64,000 nt of DNA from SSF53 sp036170535. Its GTDB lineage: Bacteria > Spirochaetota > Leptospiria > Leptospirales > Leptonemataceae. Position 1 is the first letter of the stretch; every line of letters begins with the position of its first letter. Positions 40,380 to 48,575 of the stretch are shown here, piece after piece. The DNA lies in NCBI GenBank assembly GCA_036170535.1, contig JAVHPJ010000116.1, forward strand, positions 1 to 64,000. Reading direction: 5' to 3'. The position numbers were made by a program, and so were the translations under genes. The notes under the pieces are model-generated. The model was not told the origin of the DNA. It saw only the letters and a list, made by a program, of their open reading frames with translations, and made no database searches.

Positions 40380-41686
40380 TCGCCGCCGCCGGCCTGGGTC
40401 GACTCTTACGGCGCGCGTCGATTTACATCCTGAGCATTGGCGCAACGCTGGCGACGCTGCAATGTTCGATCGCGCACCCGCTGGTAGGAATCTGGCCGCG
40501 CAACGACAAAGCCGACGAACCCAATTATCTCGCTTTGTTGCTGCTGGGAACGGCGAGCGGCGCCTTTGGTTCCGTGGCGCGACCGATTCTGATTGCCGCG
40601 CAAAATAGCGCCAATGGCGGCCGCCTTTCGCTCTTCGCCTGCAGTGCAACCGGCGACTGTACGCACACGGACATCTCTGCGGGGCAGGCGGCGAACTCCG
40701 GCCTGACCCCGGTCGCCCGCGTGAACGCCGCCGCGCGGCGCCTGATGGTTGTAACCGCCAACAGCGCGGCCGGCAGCCGTCCTTATTTATACAACTGCGC
40801 GCTCGATGGGTCCGATTGTTCCGCCGCGGATGTTTCCGGCGGCAGCGGCGACGTGGCGAATCCGAGCTTCGTGCTGGATACGGTAAATCAAAAGACGCTG
40901 GTCTCGTCTCAGGATGTCAGTCAGGGACAGGCGGCCTCCCTGTGGCGTTGCAACTTTGACGGCAGCGGGTGTCAATATCTGGATCTTACCTGGGGCGCGG
41001 GCGCCACCTCCGGATTGGGCGCGGATACGGCGATTGATACGATTAACAATCGCCTCGTTACGGTTACGAACGACGGCAGCGCGGGCCAGGTTCCCGTGCT
41101 GACCTGGTGCGCAATTGACGGAACCGGCTGCGCTCGCACCAACATCAGCGGCGGCGCCGGCGCAACTTCCGGCTTCCTGCCCGGCGTCCTTGTCGAACCC
41201 AACTCGACCCAGTTGATTGTGGTCACGGAAGACAGCTCGAATGGCAGTCGACTCGCGCTGTTTCGCAGCAACCTGGACGGAACCGTGCCGAACTACACAA
41301 CGGCCATCGCGGCCGGCCAGGGCGGGCTTTCGGGCCAGGCGCCCTTTGCGCTATTGGATTCGCTGAATGCAAAAATTCTGGTCGTGACCCAGAACGGCGC
41401 CAACGGCAATCGGGTTTCGCTATTTCGCTGCGACCTGGATGGCGTATCCAATTGCACGCACACGGACATCTCCGCCGGCCAGGCGAATAATTCCGGAGTC
41501 TTTCCCACGGCAGTCATCGATTCGGCCAATCAAAAACTCATAATCGCCGCTCAAAATACCGCGAACGGCGATCGCGTATCGATGTACCGCTGCAACCTGG
41601 ACGGCTCGGGGTGCGAACACTTTGACGCTTCCGCCGGCCAGTCCGCCAGCTCCGGCGTGCGTCCCTGGATTGCGCTTGCGCCCTGA
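40376..41686 (+). CDS. Lipoprotein with seven propeller-like repeats
   Basis: 436 residues. A lipobox GATLATLQC (Cys 30) is followed by an acidic segment and LALLLLGTASGAFG (the shared module). From about residue 68 to the end are seven repeats of 50-53 residues, each like LIIAAQNTANGDRVSMYRCN followed by LDGSGC..TDISAGQANNSG and an IDxxN turn. Repeat starts are near RPILIAA, RLMVVTA, KTLVSSQ, RLVTVTN, QLIVVTE, KILVVTQ and KLIIAAQ. Seven equal repeats fit a seven-bladed propeller, with a conserved Cys pair in most blades (xxxC..GDC). Probably extracellular ligand binding; family not recognised. Confidence 0.8.
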   Translation: MIAAAGLGRLLRRASIYILSIGATLATLQCSIAHPLVGIWPRNDKADEPNYLALLLLGTASGAFGSVARPILIAAQNSANGGRLSLFACSATGDCTHTDISAGQAANSGLTPVARVNAAARRLMVVTANSAAGSRPYLYNCALDGSDCSAADVSGGSGDVANPSFVLDTVNQKTLVSSQDVSQGQAASLWRCNFDGSGCQYLDLTWGAGATSGLGADTAIDTINNRLVTVTNDGSAGQVPVLTWCAIDGTGCARTNISGGAGATSGFLPGVLVEPNSTQLIVVTEDSSNGSRLALFRSNLDGTVPNYTTAIAAGQGGLSGQAPFALLDSLNAKILVVTQNGANGNRVSLFRCDLDGVSNCTHTDISAGQANNSGVFPTAVIDSANQKLIIAAQNTANGDRVSMYRCNLDGSGCEHFDASAGQSASSGVRPWIALAP

Positions 41687-41738
41687 AGCTGCGACAGGCG
41701 CGGCCGCCGGACTCTGTGCGAAACACCCGGTTTCCCGA

Positions 41739-41744
41739 TTGACC
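41739..41744 (+). promoter_or_regulatory. TTGACC box upstream of the K+ channel gene
   Basis: The first T lies 36 bases before ATG 41775. No ribosome-binding site precedes that ATG. Confidence 0.4.
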
Positions 41745-41774
41745 GCCGGCCCTCAGGACCCAGCGTCCGCATAG

Positions 41775-42362
41775 ATGAACCGTCGGACCGAGACGCCGCG
41801 CGCCCGCCCCCGGCGTCATCCGGCGCCGCGCAAGAAAATTGCGTTCTCGCCGGCGCATCACGTGCCGGCCTATTCGCGCCTGCTCTTTGACACCCTGCGC
41901 AATCCCCTCGTCGTCTATATGATTATTGTGGGCAATCTCATACTCCTATCCTGCTGTACGATATTTTACTTTTTTGAGCATCCTGTAAATCCGCATGTGG
42001 CGAACTTCTTCGATGCCCTGTGGTGGGGCATGAGCACCGTAACGACCGTCGGCTACGGCGACATTGCGCCCGTAACCTGGGAAGGTCGAGTCATCAGCAT
42101 GGCCCTGATGGTCACAGGCATCGTGTTCTTCGTGGGCTGGACTGCGCTTGTCATGTCGTTTTTGTTTCGTCGCGCGAGCGAGGAAATCGTCGAAAGCGAA
42201 GCGCTCTCCATTGCGGAGTACGAAAGCGTCGTGATCGCCTTAGGACAAATCTCCGATCAAATCGAGAAGTTGTCCGCGCGCCTGCGCCGTCTGGAGGCGG
42301 CTGCCGGTCGCGACGGCCCGGCGGCTCGCACTCTTAAAACCGCCCCGAGAAAATCCCGATGA
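41775..42362 (+). CDS. Two-helix potassium channel subunit
   Basis: 195 residues. A basic N-terminal tail (about 35 residues) precedes outer helix VVYMIIVGNLILLSCCTIFY, a pore helix and selectivity filter WWGMSTVTTVGYGDIAPVTW (TVGYGD, the K+ signature) and inner helix VISMALMVTGIVFFVGWTAL with the Gly hinge. A cytoplasmic coiled coil follows (QISDQIEKLSARLRRLEAA, about 160-180), and a basic tail. There is no cyclic-nucleotide-binding or RCK domain. Its stop overlaps the start of a membrane nucleotidyl cyclase gene by 4 bases (ATGA), so both should be made together. It is probably a homotetramer. Confidence 0.9.
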   Translation: MNRRTETPRARPRRHPAPRKKIAFSPAHHVPAYSRLLFDTLRNPLVVYMIIVGNLILLSCCTIFYFFEHPVNPHVANFFDALWWGMSTVTTVGYGDIAPVTWEGRVISMALMVTGIVFFVGWTALVMSFLFRRASEEIVESEALSIAEYESVVIALGQISDQIEKLSARLRRLEAAAGRDGPAARTLKTAPRKSR

Positions 42363-43918
42363 GGGCGACCGTTATGGACGACCGCCGCAGCGGCCGGCGC
42401 CTGCGCGTACTCGCGCTTGCCGCCTACTTCGGCGTCGCCTTTGGCGCCAATTTGCTCGCAGTAAGCATTAACGCCGCCGTAAGCGCGCCCCTCTTTCAAC
42501 TGCAAAACGGACGCGCCCTGATGCACGCTTTTGCGTTGCCCCTCTGGCTGCTGGCGGTCACCTTTTGCGCGCCGACAGTTTGCGCGATTATCTACCTCTG
42601 GCCGATTTATCGTGAATCCGGGGAAAACTTTCGCCGCGACGCGCTCGGCCGGAGGGCTCTGGCGCGCATTCTTAACGCGCCGATCGCCTCCGCATCCGTT
42701 GGCGCGATCGGTTGGGTGATCGGGCTATGTTATGGTTTGTCAATGCAGGTCTTGCGCGCTGACCCGGCGACCCAATCGCATTTATTTTCGTTTGTATTGC
42801 TCCTCAATTTACTGAGTTTCGCGTTTTGCTTTGTCTTTATATACTTTGCTCTGGAGACCTTTAATCGTCGTCAGGTGATCCCGCGTCTCTTTCCTGCCGG
42901 CGGCCTGTCGCATGTGCCGGGCGCGTTGACTCTTTCCACCCCGGCCCGACTTTACATCTTCTTTATCGCTGTAGGGCCGTACCCGATTTTTCTGCTCTTT
43001 ATCTACACGCTGTTCCCGCTGGAAGAACTTGTCGCTTATGAACTCATTCCCACCGCCTGGGCGATCGCTTTCGGGGGCGTCGCAGCGGGCGCGCTGGTCA
43101 CCTTCCTGCTCGCCCGCACCTACCAGAAGCCGCTGCTCGCGTTACGGGCGGCGACGGATGCAATCCGACGCGGCGACTTCACGGTCAACGTGCCGGTCGT
43201 GTCTCGCGATGAGCTTGGCGCGCTGAGTGAAAGCGTGAACGAGATGGCGCTCGCGCTGCATGAAAAAGAAACAATTCGCGACGTTTTTGGAAAGTTTGTG
43301 GATCCGGAAGTGCGCGACTTTTTGCTCAAGGGCGAGCTGCAACTGGGCGGCGCCGTTCAGCACGCAGCAATACTCTTCGCCGACCTGCGCAATTTTACGG
43401 GCATTTCGGAAACTCTGCCGCCGGAGCGGGTCGTAGAAATGCTGAATCTCTATTTTGAACGCATGAGCGCCTGCATTGCCCGCGAAGGCGGGCTCATCAA
43501 TAAGTATATCGGCGATGCGATTCTCGCAGTCTTTGGCGCGCCCAATCCGCGCTCAGATCGCGCTGACGCGGCGCTGCGCGCTGCAATCGCCATGCGTCGG
43601 GAACTCACCGAACTGAACGCAGCGCTGACCGAACGCGGTCTACCCGCAGTGGATAACGGCGTCGGCGTGCACGCCGGCGAGGTTGTGGCCGGCAATATCG
43701 GTTCGAGTTTCCGTATGGAATACACAGTGATCGGCGACGGCGTCAATCTCGCCTCGCGGCTCGAAGGACTCACCAAACGGCTGCAAATTCCGGTGATCGT
43801 GAGCGACGCAGCTCTGCAGCAACTCGTCAACCCGCAGGCCTTTTCGTTGCGATCCGTCGGTCTCGTGCGTGTAAAGGGCAAAGCGGAACCTGTGCGCATT
43901 CACGCCCTGGAGACCTGA
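42359..43918 (+). CDS. Membrane-bound class III adenylate/guanylate cyclase
   Basis: 519 residues. About six membrane helices (LRVLALAAYFGVAFGANLLA to IAFGGVAAGALVTFLLART) are followed by a HAMP linker (KPLLALRAATDAIRRGDFTV) and a cyclase domain from about 325. This has the first metal Asp in ILFADLRNFTGISE, YFERMSACIAREGG, the second metal Asp in KYIGDAILAVFG, the substrate Lys and Asp-type selectivity residues, and the transition-state region VIGDGVNLASRLEGL. The adenine-type Lys/Asp pair is compatible with adenylate cyclase. Start 42359 (overlap with the channel gene) or ATG 42374. It makes cAMP or cGMP; no receptor for it is seen in the window. Confidence 0.92.
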   Translation: MRATVMDDRRSGRRLRVLALAAYFGVAFGANLLAVSINAAVSAPLFQLQNGRALMHAFALPLWLLAVTFCAPTVCAIIYLWPIYRESGENFRRDALGRRALARILNAPIASASVGAIGWVIGLCYGLSMQVLRADPATQSHLFSFVLLLNLLSFAFCFVFIYFALETFNRRQVIPRLFPAGGLSHVPGALTLSTPARLYIFFIAVGPYPIFLLFIYTLFPLEELVAYELIPTAWAIAFGGVAAGALVTFLLARTYQKPLLALRAATDAIRRGDFTVNVPVVSRDELGALSESVNEMALALHEKETIRDVFGKFVDPEVRDFLLKGELQLGGAVQHAAILFADLRNFTGISETLPPERVVEMLNLYFERMSACIAREGGLINKYIGDAILAVFGAPNPRSDRADAALRAAIAMRRELTELNAALTERGLPAVDNGVGVHAGEVVAGNIGSSFRMEYTVIGDGVNLASRLEGLTKRLQIPVIVSDAALQQLVNPQAFSLRSVGLVRVKGKAEPVRIHALET

Positions 43919-43934
43919 CGCCGCCGGCGCGCCT

Positions 43935-45404
43935 TCAGCGGCGAACGCTGGCGACAATGTGTATGGAAAAATTGCGCTGCACCACCGTCTGCGCCGGGGC
44001 CGTATCGATTACAATCCCGCCGCCGCGCCCGGTTTCAAAGACGCCGGTCAGACTGATCGAAGAAGTAGCGTCCGCCAGACCCACGCCGACTGCGTACCCA
44101 TACAGATCCACATGTTCGTTTCGCACCCGCGGCTCAAGTTCCTGCGGCTGGTAGGTCAGGCCCGGAGCAATTGCGATCGATCCGTCGCTGTTATTCAACG
44201 AACGTAAATCGTTCGCGATGGCCGACCGACGCCAATCTACGTCTTCCGTGTTCGCAAAGTTCGTGTAGGCGCCGGCGCGAACGAGAAAAGTCTCTGAAAT
44301 ATAATATTCCACGCCGGCGGCGATATTTGTGACTGGTTTTACAAATAATTCCGGGACGCGCGGACTGCGCAGTTGTAGAGTCGCATCGTTCACGCTGTAG
44401 CGCGCACGATTGCGATGCACCTCATAACCTTCCGAATGGATTACGTCAAAACTCGCGAGAAAAGCGGGCGTTGGATACCAGGCGAGGCCGGCGCGCAACT
44501 CGGGCGTCGCGGGCAGGCCGGCCTCCACAGGCGGACCGAGAACCAACAGGTCGCGACCATAGACGTAGCTCGCGCCGGATTCGTCGCCTTCTTCAAACTG
44601 CACCGCCCGCGAACCGCCGACCGACACAACGACATTTCCGGACACCCGACGGCGCGCGCGCAACACGGCGGGCGCACGCACGCTGATCCCGGCGCTCAAG
44701 TCATCGCGCAGCATATATTGGGCGCCAAGAGTCGTCACCAGGGAGCGCACGCGCTGGCGAGACAGACTGTTGACGGAAATCAGCGTTCCATCGTTGCTTT
44801 CAGTAATCAACGACTCAGTAATTGCGGAGGTCTCGTGTCGAAAAAAGACGCTCGCGCCAAGGGACAATCTTTCGGTCACGCGCCAGCCGACGCCGGGACC
44901 GACTTCAATCGCCGTGTTGGCTTCCGAATAATCCAGGTTAACCTGGCCCGCCTGACGTAAGAGCAGCGGCGACTGAATGCGGTTCGATTGGTCGTAGTCT
45001 TCGCCGCGCGGATTGGAAACGATAAAGGCCAGCTTCAGATCGCCAAAGTCGCGCACTGCGCCAAAAAAATTCGGGAAATAGTTTTCATAGCTGCGCGAAA
45101 AATTCTGATCAGGACCGAACACATCCTGATAATCGTTTTCCGCACTGCGGTAGTTGCTGGCGGAGATAGATATGTACGTGTTGTAAGCGAAGCCCAGGCC
45201 GGCCGGATTATAGATGGCGCCGGAGGGATCGTCGCTGATCGCTGCGTACGCGCCGCCCAGGCCTGGCGCACGTTCGCCGTAAAGATTTTCGATGTTGTGA
45301 TAGCGGTCCGCCTGAAGCGCGGACGCGCTGAACGCTAGAGCCGCAAGCAGTCCGAAGAGCCGTAGCCTTGCAGCGCAACGATCGCCAATAACAAAGCGCT
45401 TCAT
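43935..45404 (-). CDS. FadL/TodX-type outer-membrane transport protein
   Basis: 489 residues. The signal peptide (LRLFGLLAALAFSASALQA) is followed by the FadL plug region YGERAPGLGGAYAAISDDPS then GAIYNPAGLGFAYNTYISIS, a close match to the family's N-terminal motif. Alternating beta strands follow, including WYPTPAFLASFDVIHSEG and FLVRAGAYTNFANTE. These barrels carry hydrophobic substrates such as fatty acids or aromatic hydrocarbons across the outer membrane. It is the third gene of a minus-strand operon: its ATG overlaps the M48 gene stop by 4 bases. Confidence 0.9.
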   Translation of the reverse strand: MKRFVIGDRCAARLRLFGLLAALAFSASALQADRYHNIENLYGERAPGLGGAYAAISDDPSGAIYNPAGLGFAYNTYISISASNYRSAENDYQDVFGPDQNFSRSYENYFPNFFGAVRDFGDLKLAFIVSNPRGEDYDQSNRIQSPLLLRQAGQVNLDYSEANTAIEVGPGVGWRVTERLSLGASVFFRHETSAITESLITESNDGTLISVNSLSRQRVRSLVTTLGAQYMLRDDLSAGISVRAPAVLRARRRVSGNVVVSVGGSRAVQFEEGDESGASYVYGRDLLVLGPPVEAGLPATPELRAGLAWYPTPAFLASFDVIHSEGYEVHRNRARYSVNDATLQLRSPRVPELFVKPVTNIAAGVEYYISETFLVRAGAYTNFANTEDVDWRRSAIANDLRSLNNSDGSIAIAPGLTYQPQELEPRVRNEHVDLYGYAVGVGLADATSSISLTGVFETGRGGGIVIDTAPAQTVVQRNFSIHIVASVRR

Positions 45405-46210
45405 CGCGTCAATGCCGCCCGCTCGCGCACAAATCGTTCGCGTTCGACGCGTGCGCCAGGCAGTTGATTGGCGTCGGCGAACTCAAGCAAAGCGCGCGCC
45501 CGCTCGCCGGCCGGCGGATGGGTGCGCGTCAAGGTTGCGGCGCCAGGGCGCGCGGCAGCGCGCTGGAGATACGCAGCCAGCGCCCGCGGATCGTATCCGA
45601 GCGTCGACGCATACAATGCGCCGGCGCTGTCCGCATCCAGCTCAAACTGTTTCTGTCGCCCGCGTTCCAGAAGCATCTGATGCAATTCCTTTGCACTGGA
45701 ATCGATGGCGCTATTAAGAAATCCGCCGCCGCCCAGCGCGCCGCCGAAAAGTTCCAGCCAACTCGCATCCGCACGAAACTCGCCCGCATGACCGAGGGCG
45801 ATATGCGCAATTTCGTGCGCAAGCACGCCGACTAACTCGGCTTCCGATTCCATCGCAAAAATCGCACCGCGCGTAAACAGAATGTACCCGCCCGGCGCTG
45901 CGTAAACATTAATCTCATTTGTATCCAGCACGGCCGTGCGGTATTCGACTTCCGGACGCGCTGAAATGCGCGCCACGCCCTGGGCCAGCGCATTCAGATA
46001 CGCGGCGAACTCCGGCGCGCGCAGCACGCCGTATTGCCTGGCCAGGCGCGCGGCCACCGCGCGTCCTACGGCGCGTTCGCGCTGATATTCCTCGAGTTGC
46101 CGGCGTTCAGCGGCCTGACCGGCGGTGCAGGCGAAAAAAAGCCCGCAGACAAGCGAAAGACAGACGGCGACGCAAAGGTCCCGTGCGAAGCGAGGCTGAT
46201 GCGCGATCAT
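45401..46210 (-). CDS. M48-family metalloprotease, lipoprotein
   Basis: 269 residues. The signal peptide ends LVCGLFFAC (lipobox Cys near 28). The peptidase domain has NEINVYAAPGGYILFTRGA then AELVGVLAHEIAHIALGHAG, the zinc-binding HExxH, and the third ligand Glu in FELDADSAGALYASTLGYDP. A C-terminal RTHPPAGERARALL follows, as in BepA/YcaL-type proteases, which survey outer-membrane barrel assembly. It sits between an SH3 protein and a FadL-type barrel, with ATGA overlaps at both ends, consistent with quality control of the barrel. ATG 46210. Confidence 0.92.
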   Translation of the reverse strand: MIAHQPRFARDLCVAVCLSLVCGLFFACTAGQAAERRQLEEYQRERAVGRAVAARLARQYGVLRAPEFAAYLNALAQGVARISARPEVEYRTAVLDTNEINVYAAPGGYILFTRGAIFAMESEAELVGVLAHEIAHIALGHAGEFRADASWLELFGGALGGGGFLNSAIDSSAKELHQMLLERGRQKQFELDADSAGALYASTLGYDPRALAAYLQRAAARPGAATLTRTHPPAGERARALLEFADANQLPGARVERERFVRERAALTR

Positions 46211-46713
46211 TGTCCCAGCAGGGCGCGCACCCGCGCAGTGTCGACCGGCTGATTTTCCATCCAGAGTACGGCGTCAAAATCGTATTCCGAAACCGCGCCG
46301 CGAACGCGCAAGTTTGCGCGGGACTGCTCCATGCCGCGCGCGCCCGCCGTCTCGGCAACGTCCGAGGCGCGCCGCCGCGAACCGGCTACCGGCGCATCGG
46401 CGACGGGCGTTGTAACGCTCGCTTCCGTCGGCGGATACAGCGAGACAAACAGACGCGATACATAGCCGCTCCGTTCGCCGGCGCGCACGCGAAAAAACAG
46501 CCCCTGCTCGGCCAGCGTCTCCACGGCGGCGCCGCGCGGGAGCGCAACTCCGGGCGCGGCCAGGGAAGGTTCGACATGCAGCCGCGCCGCCGGGCTGACC
46601 ACATACCAGGTGCGCGCGGACAGTTCCGCAGCCGTCATTAGCGCAAGCGCGCCAAGGAACAGGGCCGCAGAGCGGAATCGGAGAGAATGAAGCGTCTGAA
46701 AATTCAGGAGCAT
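46207..46713 (-). CDS. Exported SH3-domain protein
   Basis: 168 residues. A hydrophobic signal segment (FRSAALFLGALALMTAAELSA) is followed by a bacterial SH3 domain (about 33-85): WYVVSPAARLHVEPSLAAPG, GAAVETLAEQGLFFRVRAGE, RSGYVSRLFVS. A charged tail contains RSRANLRVRGA-type sequence and ends with a helix. SH3b domains bind peptidoglycan or act as scaffold in the envelope. First gene of the operon, with its stop overlapping the M48 protease start. A TTGACG box is 35 bases before ATG 46713, with no ribosome site. Confidence 0.85.
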   Translation of the reverse strand: MLLNFQTLHSLRFRSAALFLGALALMTAAELSARTWYVVSPAARLHVEPSLAAPGVALPRGAAVETLAEQGLFFRVRAGERSGYVSRLFVSLYPPTEASVTTPVADAPVAGSRRRASDVAETAGARGMEQSRANLRVRGAVSEYDFDAVLWMENQPVDTARVRALLGQ

Positions 46714-46742
46714 ACTTCACATTTGTCGTTTTTTCCCGGAAA

Positions 46743-46748
46743 CGTCAA
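46743..46748 (-). promoter_or_regulatory. TTGACG box upstream of the SH3-M48-FadL operon
   Basis: The minus-strand first T is 35 bases before ATG 46713. CAAATG stands at 17-base spacing. It is divergent from the TTGACG box of the aldo/keto reductase gene at 46817. Confidence 0.45.
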
Positions 46749-46816
46749 GCCCCTTCGCGACGCCGGTCGGTAAAGAGATGTAAACTCATTCCGCCCGCGC
46801 GCGGACAGGATTTCCT

Positions 46817-46822
46817 TTGACG
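46817..46822 (+). promoter_or_regulatory. TTGACG box upstream of the aldo/keto reductase gene
   Basis: The first T is 35 bases before ATG 46852. An AGGGAG, about 10 bases before that ATG, could be a ribosome site or lie in the spacer. Confidence 0.4.
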
Positions 46823-46851
46823 CATTCCTCGGCGCAGGGAGTCTGCACAAT

Positions 46852-47892
46852 ATGGAATACGTTTCGCTGGGTCGTACAAATCTTAAAGTAAGTCGGATCT
46901 GCCTCGGCACCATGACCTGGGGGCAACAGAATACGGAAGCCGAAGCGCACGAACAGATGGACTACTCCCTGGCCCAGGGCGTGAACTTCTTTGACACAGC
47001 CGAGATGTACCCCGTGCCGCCCAAAGAGGAAACCTATTCGCTCACGGAACAATACATCGGCTCGTGGTTTGCTGCGCGCAAAAATCGCGATCAGGTAATT
47101 CTGGCGACCAAAGTCGCGGGCCCGGGCGATTGGTTAAAATACGTGCGCAACGGCGGCTCGCGGCTGAATCGCGAACACATCCGGGCCGCCTGCGACGCCA
47201 GCTTGAAGCGTTTACAAACGGATTATATTGATCTGTACCAGTTGCACTGGCCGGAGCGCGTAACGAATTTTTTTGGCGCGCTCGGCTATTTTCATAAGCC
47301 GGAAAAAGACGGAGTCCCGCTGGAAGAATCCCTCGCAGCGCTCGACGAACTCGTAAAAGCGGGCAAGGTGCGCCATGTTGGCGTGTCAAACGAAACGCCC
47401 TGGGGCTTGAGTCGCTACCTGCGTCTGGCCGACGAACGCGGCCTGGCGCGGCCCGTGAGCATTCAGAATCCCTACAGCCTGGTGAATCGCACCTTTGAGA
47501 TCGGTCTGGCGGAAATCGCCTTGCGCGAAGAGTGCGGCCTGCTCGCTTATTCGCCGCTTGCCTTTGGGGCCCTGACGGGAAAATACCTGAACGGCCAGCG
47601 ACCGGCGGACGGACGTCTCACCCTATTCACGCGCTTCCAACGATACACCAATGCGCAAACGGAAAAAGCCGTTGAACGTTACGTCGCGATTGCGCGAGAA
47701 GCTGGACTCGATCCGGCGCAAATGGCGCTTGCTTTTGTAAAGACACGGCCCTTTGTCACATCGACGATCATCGGCGCAACTTCTATGGATCAGCTCAAGA
47801 CGAACATCGCAAGCTGCACAGTGACGCTGGCGTCCGAGGTCTTAAAGCAAATCGAGGCCGTGCACAAAGATATTTCTAATCCGGCGCCTTGA
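46852..47892 (+). CDS. Aldo/keto reductase (Tas-like)
   Basis: 346 residues, the NADP(H)-dependent barrel. Motifs: MEYVSLGRTNLKVSRICLGT, the catalytic-Asp/Tyr region VNFFDTAEMYPVPPKEETYS (the PPKEETY insert is typical of Tas/YajO-like enzymes), ILATKVAGPG (Lys), DLYQLHWPER (His), and the C-terminal cofactor region FVTSTIIGATSMDQLKTNI. Predicted to reduce aldehydes or ketones in the cytoplasm. Its last 17 bases overlap the convergent TetR gene. Confidence 0.94.
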   Translation: MEYVSLGRTNLKVSRICLGTMTWGQQNTEAEAHEQMDYSLAQGVNFFDTAEMYPVPPKEETYSLTEQYIGSWFAARKNRDQVILATKVAGPGDWLKYVRNGGSRLNREHIRAACDASLKRLQTDYIDLYQLHWPERVTNFFGALGYFHKPEKDGVPLEESLAALDELVKAGKVRHVGVSNETPWGLSRYLRLADERGLARPVSIQNPYSLVNRTFEIGLAEIALREECGLLAYSPLAFGALTGKYLNGQRPADGRLTLFTRFQRYTNAQTEKAVERYVAIAREAGLDPAQMALAFVKTRPFVTSTIIGATSMDQLKTNIASCTVTLASEVLKQIEAVHKDISNPAP

Positions 47893-48478
47893 ATGGCGCG
47901 CGGAAGACCCCGGCCAGCAGAGCGTCAAAGGCCTGTTCGATTTCGCGCAGGCGCTTGCGAGTTGTACCGGCGCCAGCCAGATAGATGATTGCGCCATTTA
48001 AGGCGCCGGCCAGCAGCGCGGCGCAGGCCTCGGGCGCGCGAATCAGCGCCGCACCACGATCGACGTCCGCTCGCAGGGCGGCAAGAATGCGCCCCTGACC
48101 GTACTCTCTATCCAGCGCCAAATTTTCCTCCAGGCTCAGAACACTGAAAGCGTCCACCGCGAGTATCCGATATGCATCCGGTCGACTGGCGCGCGCGGCT
48201 GCGGCGACCAGAGACTGACGATACCGCACCGGCAGAGCGCCACGTTCGGGCGGGCGGCTTTCCTCGGCAATACGCTCGTGCAGATCGCGACAGACCTCGA
48301 AGAATAGCGCGCGCTTATCCTTAAAGTGGTGATACAGGGCGCCGCGCGTCACGCCGGTTCCCTCCAGGATTAATTCGGTCGACGTATCGGCGTAGCCGCG
48401 CTCGGCAAAGAGCGCCGCCGCGCGAGCGACGAGGACGCTGCGGGTTTCCCGGGAACGATCCGCCTGGGTGCGCGCCAT
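47876..48478 (-). CDS. TetR-family transcriptional regulator
   Basis: 200 residues. The N-terminal helix-turn-helix is AAALFAERGYADTSTELILE then TGVTRGALYHHFKDKRALFF, the canonical TetR signature. The C-terminal ligand domain is helical and Ala-rich. It faces a DUF418 membrane-protein gene across a 97-base gap containing an 8-bp perfect inverted repeat (48536-48556), which is likely its operator; the usual arrangement is repression of the divergent neighbour and itself. It reaches 17 bases into the 3' end of the aldo/keto reductase gene. Confidence 0.93.
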   Translation of the reverse strand: MARTQADRSRETRSVLVARAAALFAERGYADTSTELILEGTGVTRGALYHHFKDKRALFFEVCRDLHERIAEESRPPERGALPVRYRQSLVAAAARASRPDAYRILAVDAFSVLSLEENLALDREYGQGRILAALRADVDRGAALIRAPEACAALLAGALNGAIIYLAGAGTTRKRLREIEQAFDALLAGVFRAPFKAPD

Positions 48479-48506
48479 GCCGGAAATATTTCGCCCCCGT
48501 TTTTGT

Positions 48507-48512
48507 CGTCAA
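48507..48512 (-). promoter_or_regulatory. TTGACG box upstream of the TetR gene
   Basis: The minus-strand first T is 34 bases before ATG 48478. ATATTT stands at 17-base spacing and ends 5 bases from the ATG; no ribosome site is visible. Confidence 0.42.
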
Positions 48513-48535
48513 GCCCGGGAAAAGGGCTGGTCATA

Positions 48536-48556
48536 ATACATACAATCAGTATGTAT
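48536..48556. promoter_or_regulatory. Probable TetR operator
   Basis: ATACATAC-AATCA-GTATGTAT is a perfect 8-bp inverted repeat with a 5-base spacer, the size and symmetry of TetR-family operators. A second smaller one, ATACA-GGT-TGTAT (48561-48573), abuts the DUF418 gene start. Both are in the TetR/DUF418 divergent gap. Confidence 0.7.
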
Positions 48557-48575
48557 GTTTATACAGGTTGTATGT

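Noticed and set aside
43935..43960. GC-rich inverted sequence at the end of the cyclase and FadL-type genes as a terminator
   Set aside because: The stem is imperfect and there is no T-run on either strand.
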